From NCBI GenBank assembly GCA_021432635.1, contig MU270027.1:1054001-1118000 (forward strand): a DNA stretch of 64,000 nt, written 5' to 3'. Shown piece after piece: positions 33,663 through 45,166 of this stretch. Positions within the stretch are counted from its first letter, which is position 1. The number at the start of each line of letters is the position of its first letter. The DNA is from Thozetella sp. PMI_491. Its lineage: Eukaryota > Ascomycota > Sordariomycetes > Chaetosphaeriales > Chaetosphaeriaceae. The position numbers were made by a program, and so were the translations under genes. The notes under the pieces were generated by a model, which worked only from the letters and a program-made list of their open reading frames with translations, was not told the origin of the DNA and did not search any database.

Positions 33663-35890
33663 TTAGGACCGGGCAGCCTCGAGTTCCAGCTCCAGCTGCC
33701 GGATGCGCTCGCTCTGGTCCTGCGAGCCCGAGCCAACCCTCCTCTTGAGCGTTTCGACCTCCGAGGCCAACTGGCCGATCTTTTCGCTCTGGGCGTTGAT
33801 CTTGTCGCTCTGTGCACCGATGATCTTGGACTGCTGCTCGAGTAGCTGCTTGATCTGCTCGAGCGACGACTCAACCGAGGCACCTGCAGAGAAAGTTGCC
33901 GGGGTCGGCTGAGGCAGCGGGGGTGACTTAATAGAGGCGGGCGCCACGGCCGGGGCCGTTGCCTTGATCGGCGACGGCGGCTTCTGGGCCCCACGAGTAG
34001 GTCGAGACACCTCTTCGAAGCTGGAGGTCTCTTCCTCGTCGTCTTCCTCCTCCTCCTCGTCGTCTTGGAACTTGTTAGCGGCGGCAGACATGGAGTTCTT
34101 TTGCTCCGAGACGCTTGGCGGTGCAGCCCGAGTAACAACCGGCGTTGGCTTGGGCTCCTCCTTGGGAGCAGGCTTGGGAGTGGGTGCCGGAGCGGGGGCG
34201 GTCGCGGCGGGTGGCTTGTAGTCTGAGGCCACTTCCACAGGTGCGACACCCTCATAGACGCTCTCCAGGTCGATCTTGGACGGCACACTTGTCTTGCCAC
34301 CGAGCCACTCCTTGGCAGACACGGCCGGCTTAAGGCCAATGGCAGGGGGGTAGATGTCCGACTGGAAAGTCTCGGCGCGGCGAGGAACAGTGAACGAGAT
34401 AGGCTCGATGTAGGTATCGTTCACTGTCTTGTAGGCCCTCATGATTTCATTTTCGTGAACCTGGATCGATGAGCACCTGCTTTTTGATACACCGTGTCAA
34501 CGAGTGACCTAGGAGGACTCACATTGATGCCACGCCTCGGGACGAAGCAAATACCCCGCTGGGGGTCGCCGGACTTGTACTCAGACAGGAACTCGAACTT
34601 GTCGTTCTCGTACTCGAAGTATCGGATATTGCCGTCACTAGACCCGTGTGAGCACGCGACCTCTGGAACATATCTACGTATTGAACCTACCCCTTTCCTG
34701 CAAGATACAGGCAGTTGGAGCCGTCATCTAGCCAGCCTCAGTTAGTATTTTTCAGGTTCTACGAATGTCTGGAGGGTGGGGGGGCCTACCCCAGAAAGGC
34801 ATGCAGACACCCGAGATGCTGTCCAGGGAGGTGAAGCCTCCGATGGGATCTTTCCTGCCAGGCTCCCACAGGGCGATCTGCCTGTCACTCATCCTCGAGA
34901 AACCGGTGGTCGCGATACGGTTGTGCTCGCCCATCCAGACGGCGCGGCTGTTCTTGGCGCCCTCGTGGCCGGGATATTCGTGCGCGGGCTTCTCCTGGCG
35001 CACGTCCCACACCCGCAGCTTCTTGTCTCTCGAGGTGGTCACCAGCATTGCACCGTCGGCGCTCCACGAGAGGCTCTGTACGATGTCAGGCTGCTTCAGG
35101 GTGATGGCAGCCTGGCCCGTGCTGATGTCCCAGAACTTGATTGTGAGGTCGCCCGAGGCTGAGGCTAGGATGTTCTCTGCGGCGGGGTTAAAAAGGACCT
35201 GGCCGACCTTCCTGTAGAGCCCATTAGATATCCACTGTATGCTCTGGAGTTGGAGGTCTCATATCGGCTGCGCGCACCTCGAATGACCCCCAAGCTTGCT
35301 GACTGGGGAGACGTGGGGGATCTCCTCAGCATCAACGTGAAGGGTGAAGCCCTCCGGGACCTGCCATATGAAGACCTTGCCATCATCCGAGGCGGACGAG
35401 ATGATCCGGTCGTTGAAAGGGTTCCTGTATCCGTAGTCAGATTACTGAAGGCGTAGCGGGCGAGACTAGTAGGGACGGACCAGTCGGTATCGAGGACAGT
35501 CGCCGTGTGGCCGCGGAACAGGGGCATCTGGTCGGGGAGCTTGCCCCGTTCGTTGAGAGGGATGACGGCGAATGCGCCGCCGCCGCCAGCTTCCCAATTG
35601 ACCGACAGGTACTCGGGGTTCGCCTGCAGAAGAGGTGGGATGGTCAGTACGAGACGGATAACCGAGCACGGTCAGGGGAAGGGGCGGAGAGAGCTATCCA
35701 GGGAGCGGTACCTTCACTAAGTTGGTATCCCAAGCATTGCGGCTGATGCGGAGGTTGTCGTAGCAGAACTCCTTCCGGGTGGGCTTGCCAAAGACGTGTC
35801 CTGGGTCGTCGTCAGCGTTGGGCGCAATGCAGCCATCGGGTCGGGGCCGAGCTCACGATACTTCGACGGGCGCACGAAACGACCAGCCAT
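33663..35890 (-). CDS. crn1: Coronin, actin-binding WD40 protein
   Basis: Binds F-actin and regulates the Arp2/3 complex at actin patches. Eight exons in transcript order: 35890-35857, 35800-35712, 35623-35481, 35424-35278, 35211-34790, 34727-34691, 34637-34523 and 34460-33663, giving 594 residues with every junction in frame. The N-terminus MAGRFVRPSKYRHVFGKPTR, then KEFCYDNLRISRNAWDTNLV, is the coronin signature. WD40 blades follow (GHTATVLDTDWNPF, SGDLTIKFWDI, SRDKKLRVWDV), with GFSRMSDRQIALWEP and the post-propeller segment FVPRRGINVHENEIMRAYK. Then come a Pro/Ala-rich linker, an acidic stretch (DDEEEEEDDEEE) and a C-terminal coiled coil of about 55 residues (QIKQLLEQQSKIIGAQ onward) for trimerisation. 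Two introns are only 53-56 bp, and intron 3 uses a GTCCGT donor. Confidence 0.95.
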
Positions 35891-37342
35891 GAGGGGTTGG
35901 TGCTGCGAAGAAAAAAAACAAGTTGTACTGAGACAGGCGGGCTGAGGTGGTGCTTGGTGCGGCGGCTATTGCTTTTGCGCCGAGGCGAGCAGGTTAGGGG
36001 GGAAGGCTAAAAGGAGTAGAGGGAAGTTCTAGGAGGGCTGACGAGGTAATGCACAGAGTGTCCAAGGCGAGGTCGTCACTTGGAACCCTCTTGGCTGGTC
36101 CCTCCCCCCCCCCCCCCCCCAGCAGGCCCCAGGATGGTCAAAGATCTACTGCGCCCCAAAGCCCCGCCAGACCCAACTTGGATCGACACCCCAGGGGCGT
36201 GGCTGGATGCACAACATCACTTGGTGAGCTTTCCCGTCGAGTCGCTCATTGCGAGGCGTTAGGCCTTTGCGCATATCCTGTGAAACAAGCAGGCGATGAG
36301 GTGCACGGAATGACGACGATGGCATTTGGATCTCTTGGAGGCAGTGATTTCATTCTTGCTGCGTTGGTACTGGCTTGCCTGGGCAGCTAAATTAATTAGC
36401 TACTTAGAGTAGGCGCAAATAGCTCTGTTACAAGCGAAGGGAAGCTACGTTCCCATGTCCACCACGAGCCCTAGTCCAGCCATCTAAATAGCAGTACCTC
36501 CCTTGCAGGGGATGTCATCAAAGGAGCATGGCAAATTTTCGCCTTCGAGAGTGCAGCAGGAACTCGAGAAGTCAATCGGGCAGCCTCCTCGTTCATCGGA
36601 TGGGGGCTGCGACTCCCTAACATGTGATACTGATGCTGTGGCAACCCTCTGGAAACTGTTTTGCGAGCTTGCCGGCCGATAGACATAGCGGAGCGTACTA
36701 AGCTGCCCGGGATCAGCAACAACCGGGTCAGGTTCTATGCAATGCCTGAACTTGGCTTCATTCCATACCGCTTGCGTCCCCCAGTTGACAGCTGCAGAAT
36801 GGCTCATGAACACGATGTCAAGAGGTGGCCAAGGGATGGTTACATAGGAGTGCTCATTGCATCTGACCGAGGCGGCTTGTAATCTCATAAGCGTCAGCGG
36901 CAAGGACTAGACCACTCTTCTCCCGCTTGGATCCTTCCAGCCTCAGTCATGACGTGTTGCTAGTTCCCAGCCAAGCAGGAACGCTTGGTACTAGGGAGAG
37001 AGGCAACGTCGAACAGGCCTCGAGCCCATATAAACCGAAGCAGAGGCAAAATCCATGAGGCGACCGCACAGCAGACGGAGACTCTCGAAAATAGCTGGAA
37101 GTGGCATGCTGTATGTTCAAGTTGCTTCTCTATAGATCACAGCGGGCACAACTATACAGAGCTGGGCAACACCATAGGCGTCGGTACCTGTCAAGAGAGC
37201 AGAAAGCAACAAACCCCGCTGTTTTCTACCTGTCAAATGCCTCAGAAACGCCTATTCCATGGCCTTTCTGCCCGGGTAAGATTCGAGTATAAACCAACGC
37301 CATATCCATACACAACCCATTAAACGACGCAAGCCACCGCAT
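35891..37342. other. Intergenic region between coronin and SEC63
   Basis: A 1.45 kb region holding the coronin promoter and the SEC63 3' flank. No gene is recognisable; small overlapping frames near 36480-36900 lack signatures. It contains a C17 run. Confidence 0.55.
36104..36120 (+). repeat. C17 homopolymer in coronin promoter region
   Basis: Seventeen cytosines in a row (guanines on the coronin coding strand), about 215 bp before the coronin start codon. Confidence 0.9.
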
Positions 37343-39510
37343 CTAGTCTTCTGCTTCTGTGTCGGTGTTGGTATCGCTCGTGTCGTCTGCCTCCTCCTCC
37401 GTGCCGCTCTCTTCATCCGAATCATCCGCTGGCGCCTTCTTGCGCGGTGGTGGGGCGCCGCCCTTAGCCGCATTCATGATGCCGGCAATCGAGTCTGCAT
37501 CGAATTAGCAAATCTGATCGTTGCAAAGTGTGTGCGAGACGAGTCTGGCTTACCTTCATCGGGCTCACTGATCTCGTCTTCAGCGACCATCTCCGCGGCC
37601 TTGTTGGCCTCCTCGACGACGAGAGTCACTTCCATCTTGGTGTCAAAACCAACATAGCTGTCGCACACGACATGCATGACAAAGGTATAGTGGCCGGCCT
37701 GGGGAGGCGCAGCGAACTGGGCCTTGAGAGTTTGCATGGCGTAGGTGGGAGTATTGCCATCCGCCTCGAAGATGGGCCTGTCGAACTGGGCAAAGGTAAA
37801 AGGGGGCACGGCTACACGTCCTTGCTTGGAGTCGGTCAGGAACACATGCCACCGGGGGCTGTAGTCCCTACCAAAGTACGGCGCGTGTACGAGAGGAGCG
37901 GCCACCGGCTCGTTGGCCACCGAGGTCAAGATAGGCTTGCCGTTCTCGTCCTTGCCAATCTGCTTGCTAGTCTTGCGGCCAAGGATGGCATCCAGGTCAT
38001 CTTCCGCCGGGTCGATATCCTCAAGGTCCAGCTCGTTGACCTCAGGCACCTTCTCGCTGCCCGGGGGCACAAAGCGGCCCTTGACAACTAGCGTGACAAG
38101 CGACGAGGGGATGATGAAGCGCTCGCCCGTGACCTTGAAGAATGCCTTGGAGACGCGGAGGTATGGTAATTGCTTGGCAACGGTCACAGCCTCCTTGTAC
38201 TGCGTCTCGTTGAGAAGCCCCTGACCCACAGCCAACGCCCGCCTTTGCGCATCTGGCTTATCCATGAAGCCCTGGACAGTGGTGTGTGTCTTGGAGTCGC
38301 CCTCAACTGCCTTGACAACAGCGGGGGTGAAGAAAGGTAGCTGGAGGAGGGGGGAGGACTTGGGGGAGAGGGCTTGGATCAGGAGCTGGCTGGCGTAGTA
38401 CGAGTTCAGGAGAGGAGCCGTGTTCATGTAGGCAAGCGAAATGGCATTGAATGATTTGTTGAGGGCATGAGCGATCGGCCCAGCCTCAAACTTGGCCTTG
38501 GTCAGCTCGGTGTCGTCCAGCTCGACGCGGCCTAGATACGCCCAGAGGAGCGCAAGCGCCTTCCTCCGAGGGCCGCTCTCTAGATCGTTGAGCTTCTCCT
38601 GGTCTTTTACCGACAGGCCGCCGGCAAGCGGGGTGAGATCGCCCTCGGCGGTGATCCTAGATTCAATTTTGGACAAACCCGCGTCGGCCTTGTCGCCCTT
38701 CAGGAGCTCTTCGTACTCCTTACCTGTCGACAAAGCATTGATGACGCCGCCCTGGTCGATCTGGTCGTCATACTCGCGGAATAACCTGTTCGCACTTTCC
38801 ATGAGGACACCCTCCTTGGACCGCCGCAGCGTGCCGTACCACCACGAACCGACAAGGTATGGAAGCAGAACGCCGAAGAGCACCGTGTAGAGAAGGATGA
38901 CGTATTTGCCGTTGCCGTCGGAGATGATAGCTTTCGGGAGCGCAATGTTGATGCTGAAGCCCTGCTTGCCGTCAGGGTGGCCGTAAAGCTCGTAGTTGGC
39001 GCGGATGTCATCGTCGGTGAGGGCCTGGTAGGCCTTGGAGATCTCGACATAGCGGTCGTTGAGCATCTCCAAGGTCTCGTTCTTGGCCGAGTCCGGCTTG
39101 ACTTTGTCGGGGTGGTACTTGAGCGACAGTTTCCTGTAAGTGCTCTTGATGGTCTTCACGGGCGAGCCCTCGGGGATGCCGAGGATGTCGAAGGGGTTCC
39201 AGAGTTTCAGCTCTGGTGCCTCGGTGGTGCTGATGAGATACAGCAGATATCCCATGACTGACCAGCCCGCGACGACGAGGAGGAACAGCCATAGCTTCCG
39301 GTCCTTGCGCTTCTCACGCTTGCGAATCGTGTCCACGACGGCTGAGTGGTCGTGGGTGAAGGAGGTCTGGATCCGCTTAAACGAGGCAGTCGGATCGCGG
39401 GACCGGTTGACGAGAACCAGGGTGGCGGGGATCGTGACGATGGCCGTCATGATGAACACGTACGGCGGCCATATGTGGCCATGCTCGTCGTACGAGTACT
39501 CGGAGCTCAT
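37343..39510 (-). CDS. sec63: Sec63, ER translocon J-protein
   Basis: Integral ER membrane protein of the Sec62/63 complex. Its luminal J-domain recruits the Hsp70 Kar2/BiP to the Sec61 channel for post-translational import. Exons are 39510-37554 and 37494-37343, giving 702 residues. There is a hydrophobic segment at about 16-35, another at 73-93, the J-domain at 104-180 with HPD at 133-135 (LKYHPDK) and a third hydrophobic segment near 205-225 (YVILLYTVLFGVLLPYLVG). The cytosolic Sec63/Brl domain fills most of the remainder, ending with the FN3-like part (AGHYTFVMHVVCDSYVGFD). The second exon adds a Lys/Pro patch and an acidic tail ending SDTNTDTEAED, the type of tail that binds Sec62 after phosphorylation. 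It is tandem with another J-protein gene upstream. Confidence 0.96.
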
Positions 39511-40588
39511 TGTGACGACGACGTGGTCTTGTGACAGGAGCCGGGACGGTACTCGAAATGCGCCGGGGCGCTGCTAGACTCGGTCAAGCAGACGAGAACA
39601 AGAATGGCAAGAAGAAAGGGCGCCCGAGGCAGGACGACGGGAAAGAGTGGGAGTCCGTCGCGGCACTTCGCAACAGGGTTCGGGAGGGAAAGATCGTGGG
39701 GAAGTGAAGGTGCGCTGGCGTTTCCGTAAAATAAGGAAGGGCATTCGGGCTGCACCAGTGGCGGCATGTACTTCTGGTAATCGTGGCCTCGAAATTTCGA
39801 ACAAGGGTCAAAGCTCCCTCCATCCACGCTGGCAAAACCCCGGGTGGATCCCGGCCCCGCATCAGCCAGGAGCCAGGTCCCTTTACGCCCTCCCCCAATT
39901 ATGGATTATGGAACGGTTTCCTCAGCCTATCAAGCTAATATACATATCCTCAATCCTAAATCCCTTTTTTTAGCCCTAGTACCTGGAGCGAGCGTTCACC
40001 AGCGAAGAAACGGGGCAGTCCAGGCTTGGCTCGCTGCAGACCGTAAGAGAATAAACATACCGAGTAAAAATCCTTGGCTTACCCGAGGGTTGTTAATCGC
40101 TGTTTATAAACGCGAATGGCCCGCCCGAAGCTTAGGCCGCTTGTTTCTTTACCCCTCCCCATGCGCGATTCTTGGTTTGCGGTTTGTTGGCTGTAACTGA
40201 AGCCGCCCTGTGATGGCGGCTAGGGACATTGATCTCCAAATTCTTGGCATATACTTTTCTTTGCTAGTGCCATTCCGTTCCAAACACTGGGTGGAATAGT
40301 TGATGCGTGCACCCAATAGTACGCAGCAGACAGAGACTATCGCCACTGTCTTGACTGTCTCGTCTCGATTCTCTCAACAAATGCCATGCCATTAACCTTA
40401 AACTAGGATCTATCCGGTGGGGTAATGCAGGACATATTTTGACAGAAGGTTCCCACGACACCTATGATCAGTGTAACGACCCAAAAACGCCACTCGAGAT
40501 GGTAATGTGTAGGGCCCTGCGAGGCCAGGAGAGACACGGACGTCGTCTATCCCATCCATCCCAAAAGCCAAGCCGGTGTGCAGGCCAT
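39511..40588. other. SEC63 promoter region
   Basis: About 1.1 kb upstream of SEC63 and downstream of the TPR-DnaJ gene. No gene is recognisable. An AT-rich stretch lies near 39935-39975. Confidence 0.5.
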
Positions 40589-40909
40589 TCAGAATGCCGC
40601 CCGGCTGGCAAGCATGTGTCTTCCCGCCACCATGCAAACGTACAGCACAGCCCCTCCGGCCGCCAGGAAACCCAAAAGGTACGGAGGGAGAAGCACCACG
40701 GCTGCGATGACCATCAGCCCGATGCGTCGCAACTTTTCTATGCGCCTCTCCCGCCCGGCCTGCTTGCTCTCCTTCCAGGCGGCCTTCACCCCTTCATCTT
40801 CGTCCTCGAACCTCATCTGGTACGGGTCTCTTCCTGCTCCCCGGGGTCCGGAGAAGGGGGGATCGACGTCGCTGCCATACCCGTCGCTGTCCTCTTCCTC
40901 GTCGGATTG
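40589..40909 (-). other. In-frame open extension behind TPR-DnaJ stop codon
   Basis: Directly after the TGA of the TPR-DnaJ gene (TCG TGA CAA), the same frame stays open for 106 sense codons to a TGA at 40589-40591. The encoded sequence is not random in look: an acidic Ser/Asp/Glu start (SDEEEDSDGYGSD), a charged stretch (RFEDEDEGVKAAWKES, then KQAGRERRIEKLRR) and a hydrophobic segment of about 33 residues (GLMVIAAVVLLPPYLLGFL onward). Codon choice is like the neighbouring exons. It could be reached by stop-codon readthrough, by an alternative 96-bp intron (40929-40834, GTAACT...GAGCAG) that removes the stop, or as a separate 75-residue membrane protein from the Met codon at 40816. None of these is proven. 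Confidence 0.4.
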
Positions 40910-43065
40910 TCACGAGTAATGGAAGTTACCCGAAGGGAAGCCGCCTCGCTGTCGAGCGCGAGGTCCGTCGCCCCCGAAGGAGAAGCTGGCTCCTCCGGGG
41001 AAACCTCCGCCGAAGCCTCCACCCTGGCCGCCCATCATGCTGAAAAGGATCTCGGGATCGATGCCGCCCATGCCGCCGCCACCGCCGCCGAACATGTCGG
41101 ATGGGTCCACCAGGTCGTCCCCGCTGTCGTAGCGTGCTCGCTTCCTATCATCGACGTTAGCAGCAAAATCACGTAGGTATAGCCATTGGGAAGACTGACT
41201 GGGAGTCGCTCAGCGTTTCATAGGCCTCGCTGATATCCTTGAAGCGAGCCTCGGCCTCAGTGTCGCCGGGGTTCTTGTCCGGATGGTGGATGATGGCGAG
41301 CTTCCGGTATGCCTTCTTGATCTGGTTGTCATCGGCCGACTTCTCAACGCCGAGGATCTTATAGTAATCCTTCCTTTGGGCCTTCTTCAGCTCAAGCTCG
41401 GCCTTGCGGATCTCGCGCTTAATCGTGTTGTCCGAAGGATCGAGCTCCTCGATCGCCTTCCACTCCCGGACCGCATCCTCCCACTTCTCGGCATGGCCTA
41501 GGGCATTTGCCTTTGTCTTGCGCGCCTTCATGTAGCTGGGATCCATAGCGATGGCCCTCTCGCAGTCGGCAATGGCCTCGTCATACTTCTTCAGTCGGAT
41601 CTGGGCCAGCGCCCTGTTCTGGAGAATTTTGGAGTTGGTGCCCTTGTTTAAGGGATCGACCTCCAGGGCGGCGGTGTACTTGTCGATGGCGTTCTGCCAC
41701 CGGCCTGCCTTGTACTCGACATTTCCTTCCTCCTTCATCCGGTCCAGCTTCTGAACTATCCGCAGCCACTTGATGCCGTCCTTAAAGTCCGGATCGCAGC
41801 TCAGGGCCTTGCGGAAGTGCTGTACGGCTTTGTCGTTTTCTCCTTGGGCGTAGAGGGCCCTTCCCCGAAGTACGAGGGCCTCCGGGTCCTGGCTGTTGGC
41901 CCGGAGTAGGGACATGGCGATGTTTTGGGTTTCGCCAAGGGCGTTCACATCACCCATCTTGAGCAGTGCCTCCCCGCGCATCAGCTGCCATTTCCTCGGC
42001 TTGGACGCTCCTGGGCCCAATAGCCTCTCAGCCATGTCCAGAGGATGCAGGACCATGGTGGCCGAAGTCCCGTCCGCCAAGGCAGACTGAGCGGCCATGA
42101 TGTGGTGCTGCATCTCCTTGGCTGTGGCCATGTCCTTCAGGGATGGAGGGGGCTTAATGCGGTTAAAAGTGGCCAGGGCCTCGTCGGGCTGGCCGAGGCT
42201 GGTGTAGATGCGGGCCAAGCGGAGCAGTATCTTTGTATTCTCCGGGTCAAGGTCCACGGCCCGCTTGCAGTCGTTCAGCGCGTCCTGATACCGCCCCGCC
42301 GACATGTAAGCCGCCGCCCGGTTGCCAAGGTATGTTGACGAGTCGGGCTGGAGGACCACGGCTGTGCACACGCGTTAGCATTCCATAGAGGGGTTCGGCC
42401 GGCGGATATCCCGGGGTTCACTAACCTTTTGTGTAGCACTCAATGGCCCGTGTGTAGTCCTTCGCCTTGAAGAATTTGTTGCCCTCGTTCTTGAAGTTCT
42501 CGGCGTCGGCGGCAGCGGTCTCCTCGGGGCTCGCCGGGGCCGACGTGTGAGGCGGCGGTGGCGGAGCATCGTCGTCAGCGCCGGAGGGGGTGCCATTCGC
42601 TCCGTTTGGCATTTGCACGGGCACTGTGAAGGAGTTGGAGGGAGGGCCCGGCTGCGACTGGCTGGGCGATGAGGGAGAGCCTTGGTTCGGGGGCTCCCGG
42701 TCGATGTCCATGGAGTTGCGGGCGCTCATGGCGGACAGGGCGGAAAGTCTCTTGCGCTCCTCGGGCGGGAGATTGAGCGGGTGGGTGTCCGGGTCGTGCT
42801 TCTTCTTGCGCGCAGAAGAGGAGGACGAGTAGCCCGGGTCAGTGGCCTGCCGCGCAAGGTTGCGCGATGTCCGGTGCTGGGTCTTTGACTCGCGTGGTGA
42901 GGGAGGGGCGGCTTGCTCAGATTTTTTGGACGGGGACCGGGAGGAAGCCTTGGTGGGCGATTTTGTGGGCGAGGGAGGCTGAGACTGCAAAAAGTCGTCG
43001 ACCGGGTCCTCGTCGTCGCCGGGGCTGTGTTTTTTGGAAGGCTTCTTGGTGAAGAATGACTTCAT
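40910..43065 (-). CDS. TPR and J-domain co-chaperone (DNAJC7-like)
   Basis: Hsp70/Hsp90 co-chaperone with a TPR array followed by a C-terminal J-domain. Exons are 43065-42426, 42361-41200 and 41144-40910, giving 678 residues. The first 190 residues are Ser/Pro/Lys-rich and presumably disordered. TPR units begin at about 195 ([20 protein letters not shown]) and repeat across the middle, for example [37 protein letters not shown] and [19 protein letters not shown]. The J-domain runs from 545 ([20 protein letters not shown]) with HPD at 573-575; a Gly/Phe-rich tail closes the protein. The start at 43065 ([12 protein letters not shown]) is preferred over an upstream in-frame Met because it begins the basic leader. 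It is cytosolic by family. The stop TGA is followed by C, and the frame stays open beyond it; see the separate entry. Confidence 0.92.
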
Positions 43066-45166
43066 TTGAATGGAAGAAAAAAAAGGGATAGTACGGCAGC
43101 CCGCAAGCAAAAAAGTAGCCTAAAAGCCGGTCTCACCTTGGTCCCAACTCGAATCGCTGTATGCGGGAGGGACCGCCGGGAAAGTGAAGGGCTCGGTGCG
43201 TGACTCGCAAGCAAGGTCAGGCTTTGTAGTGCCGGAGCTGCATAAAGGCAAAAATGGGTGGGAGTCCGAGGGAGGGTACCGCGCCGTTGGGAACAGCGAG
43301 GTATCGGGTCAAAAAAAAGTTTCTGCTAGTTGCAAGAAAATCGTCCTCGGCCGCGCACCGAATACAACTCGGCAGCAACACGAACAAAATGGGCGAGCAG
43401 GCAGTGCGTTTTTTTTCCGTTGATCGGGCTTCTGTCTCTTTTTTTTTCTATCCTCTGGAGAGGAGCGGAAGATCTGGAGGTCGGGCAAATTTGAGTAACC
43501 AGGCAGGGGAGGGGGGGGTTTCCACAGCAAAGAGGAGAGAGAAAGTGATGTGCGAGGAAGGCCGCAAAGGAGATTTATCAGCGCCCGTCCACTGGCAATG
43601 CCTGGCCCAGGTCAGACTGGTCGCAAATCAGGTAGCGATTTGCTAGGGGGCGCGGCTTTTGGCAGATTCCCTGGGGAGTAAGTATATGGGAGGATGGGTA
43701 AAAGAAGAAAGGAGAGGAGGGAAGAGAGTCAGTCAGTCTGTCACTCAGCCAGAAGAGCAGCCCCGGCCAGCCAGCCCTGGAGGCCATTCGCTCTGATCAA
43801 CGGATGGGGATCAGGCCGAATTTGGGACACGCACAGGTACTCGGTACATGCACGCCGGGCAATTTGGCAGGCTGCATGCAGGTCCAGGGTACCGGCATCC
43901 CCCCACGATAGGCCATCATTGTTTACAGTTGGCCTGCATCTGTCCAGTCAAACGAGGCGGTTCTCTTGATCTCTAGCCTCCTCCATTTTTCTGCATCTCT
44001 CAGTGGCCGGCTCCCCGTCAACGCGGTGCCATCGTGCGAAGCGTAGACAGCTGTCTTGCAAACATGGCCGCCCGACCTGCGTTTTCTCTCCTCCTCTTCG
44101 TGTGGTGTTGAAGACGGAAGCAGAAGACCCCTAGTTCTTTTTGGGGCTCTGAGCTCCGGTGCTGCAAATTAGACCTGATATTATAGCGCCAACGACGGGA
44201 AGCGGCACGCCGGCAAGACCCCTAGCACCCGGGGCGCCTGTTTGACAGCCCGGTCGCAGCAGCACACCACCAGAGAGGCCCAGCCCCCCCCGCGGCCGCA
44301 CCCCCCTTCCCTAGACCCCTCCCATACCCCTTTAGCGGCACCTCGGCCGGGGGCCGCCCCCAAAAATTATAGAGGTAGCCAATTATTCAACTAAGCGGAA
44401 GAGCCGCCTTCGAGAACCTTCCGTGGGGCACTTCTGCCTTTTCTGCCTACCTCCCTGCCCCGCTGGCCGCTGTCGGAGCCCCCGTCAAACCCGGACCGCG
44501 AAATTGGGAGGCTTGAAGGACGAAGTTACGCACCCTCTGGGATAACTCCGAGGCCCTGCGCGGTCAACGAGCATCGAGCGTCGAGCAGCGAGCGAGGGGC
44601 TGGCACATTGTGCTACCTTCCGAAGCTGGTGGAGGTTTCGACTATTGATCTTTGTCTCAGCGAGAGTCTAGACAGAAGCATTTTTGGTCTACAGATAAAC
44701 AACCAAACCGCGAGTCCAGCTCTCTACATGGCCAGCTGACTCTTGCGCGTGCCGCCTTGTGGAACAGGCCCCCCAGCAACAACTTTGCATCGGCGCTCAA
44801 TGTTTTGATTGTCCCCCGCCGACTGTGCGAAGTATGCGCCGAGCAACCCCTCGGGGGGCCTTCTGTCAGAGGTGCCGAGAGCTGCCTCTGGCGAGGCCAG
44901 GGAGGCTATTGGTCAATGGGGAGTGCTTCCAGATGGCGATGAACCACTGGGCGGCTACTGTGATGAAAGCGATTTCATATTGGGCCAATTAATCCCTTGC
45001 CCTCCCCCCCCCCCCCCCCCCTGCCAGTGTTCGTCGTTTACCAAGCCCAAACAAACCAATGCATGCCATTTCCTCATACTCGTACATAACGCAATGCAAA
45101 GATTCCCCTTCGTCCACTGCCGCGATGAGCTCGATGCACCCAAGGCTAGCTCTTCCTCGTGAGGAC
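43066..45166. other. Intergenic region upstream of TPR-DnaJ gene
   Basis: A 2.1 kb region with no supportable gene. It contains A- and T-rich tracts near 43075-43085 and 43405-43450, a purine-rich repeat (AGTCAGTCAGTCTG) near 43727-43742 and a C18 run at 45004-45021. Confidence 0.55.
45004..45021 (+). repeat. C18 homopolymer
   Basis: Eighteen cytosines in a row, about 145 bp beyond the stop codon of the EF-hand gene on the minus strand. It is the longest homopolymer in the window. Confidence 0.9.

Noticed and set aside
36484-36903. Minus-strand frame of 139 codons
   Set aside because: Cysteine-containing but without signal peptide or family signature, and overlapped by a plus-strand frame.
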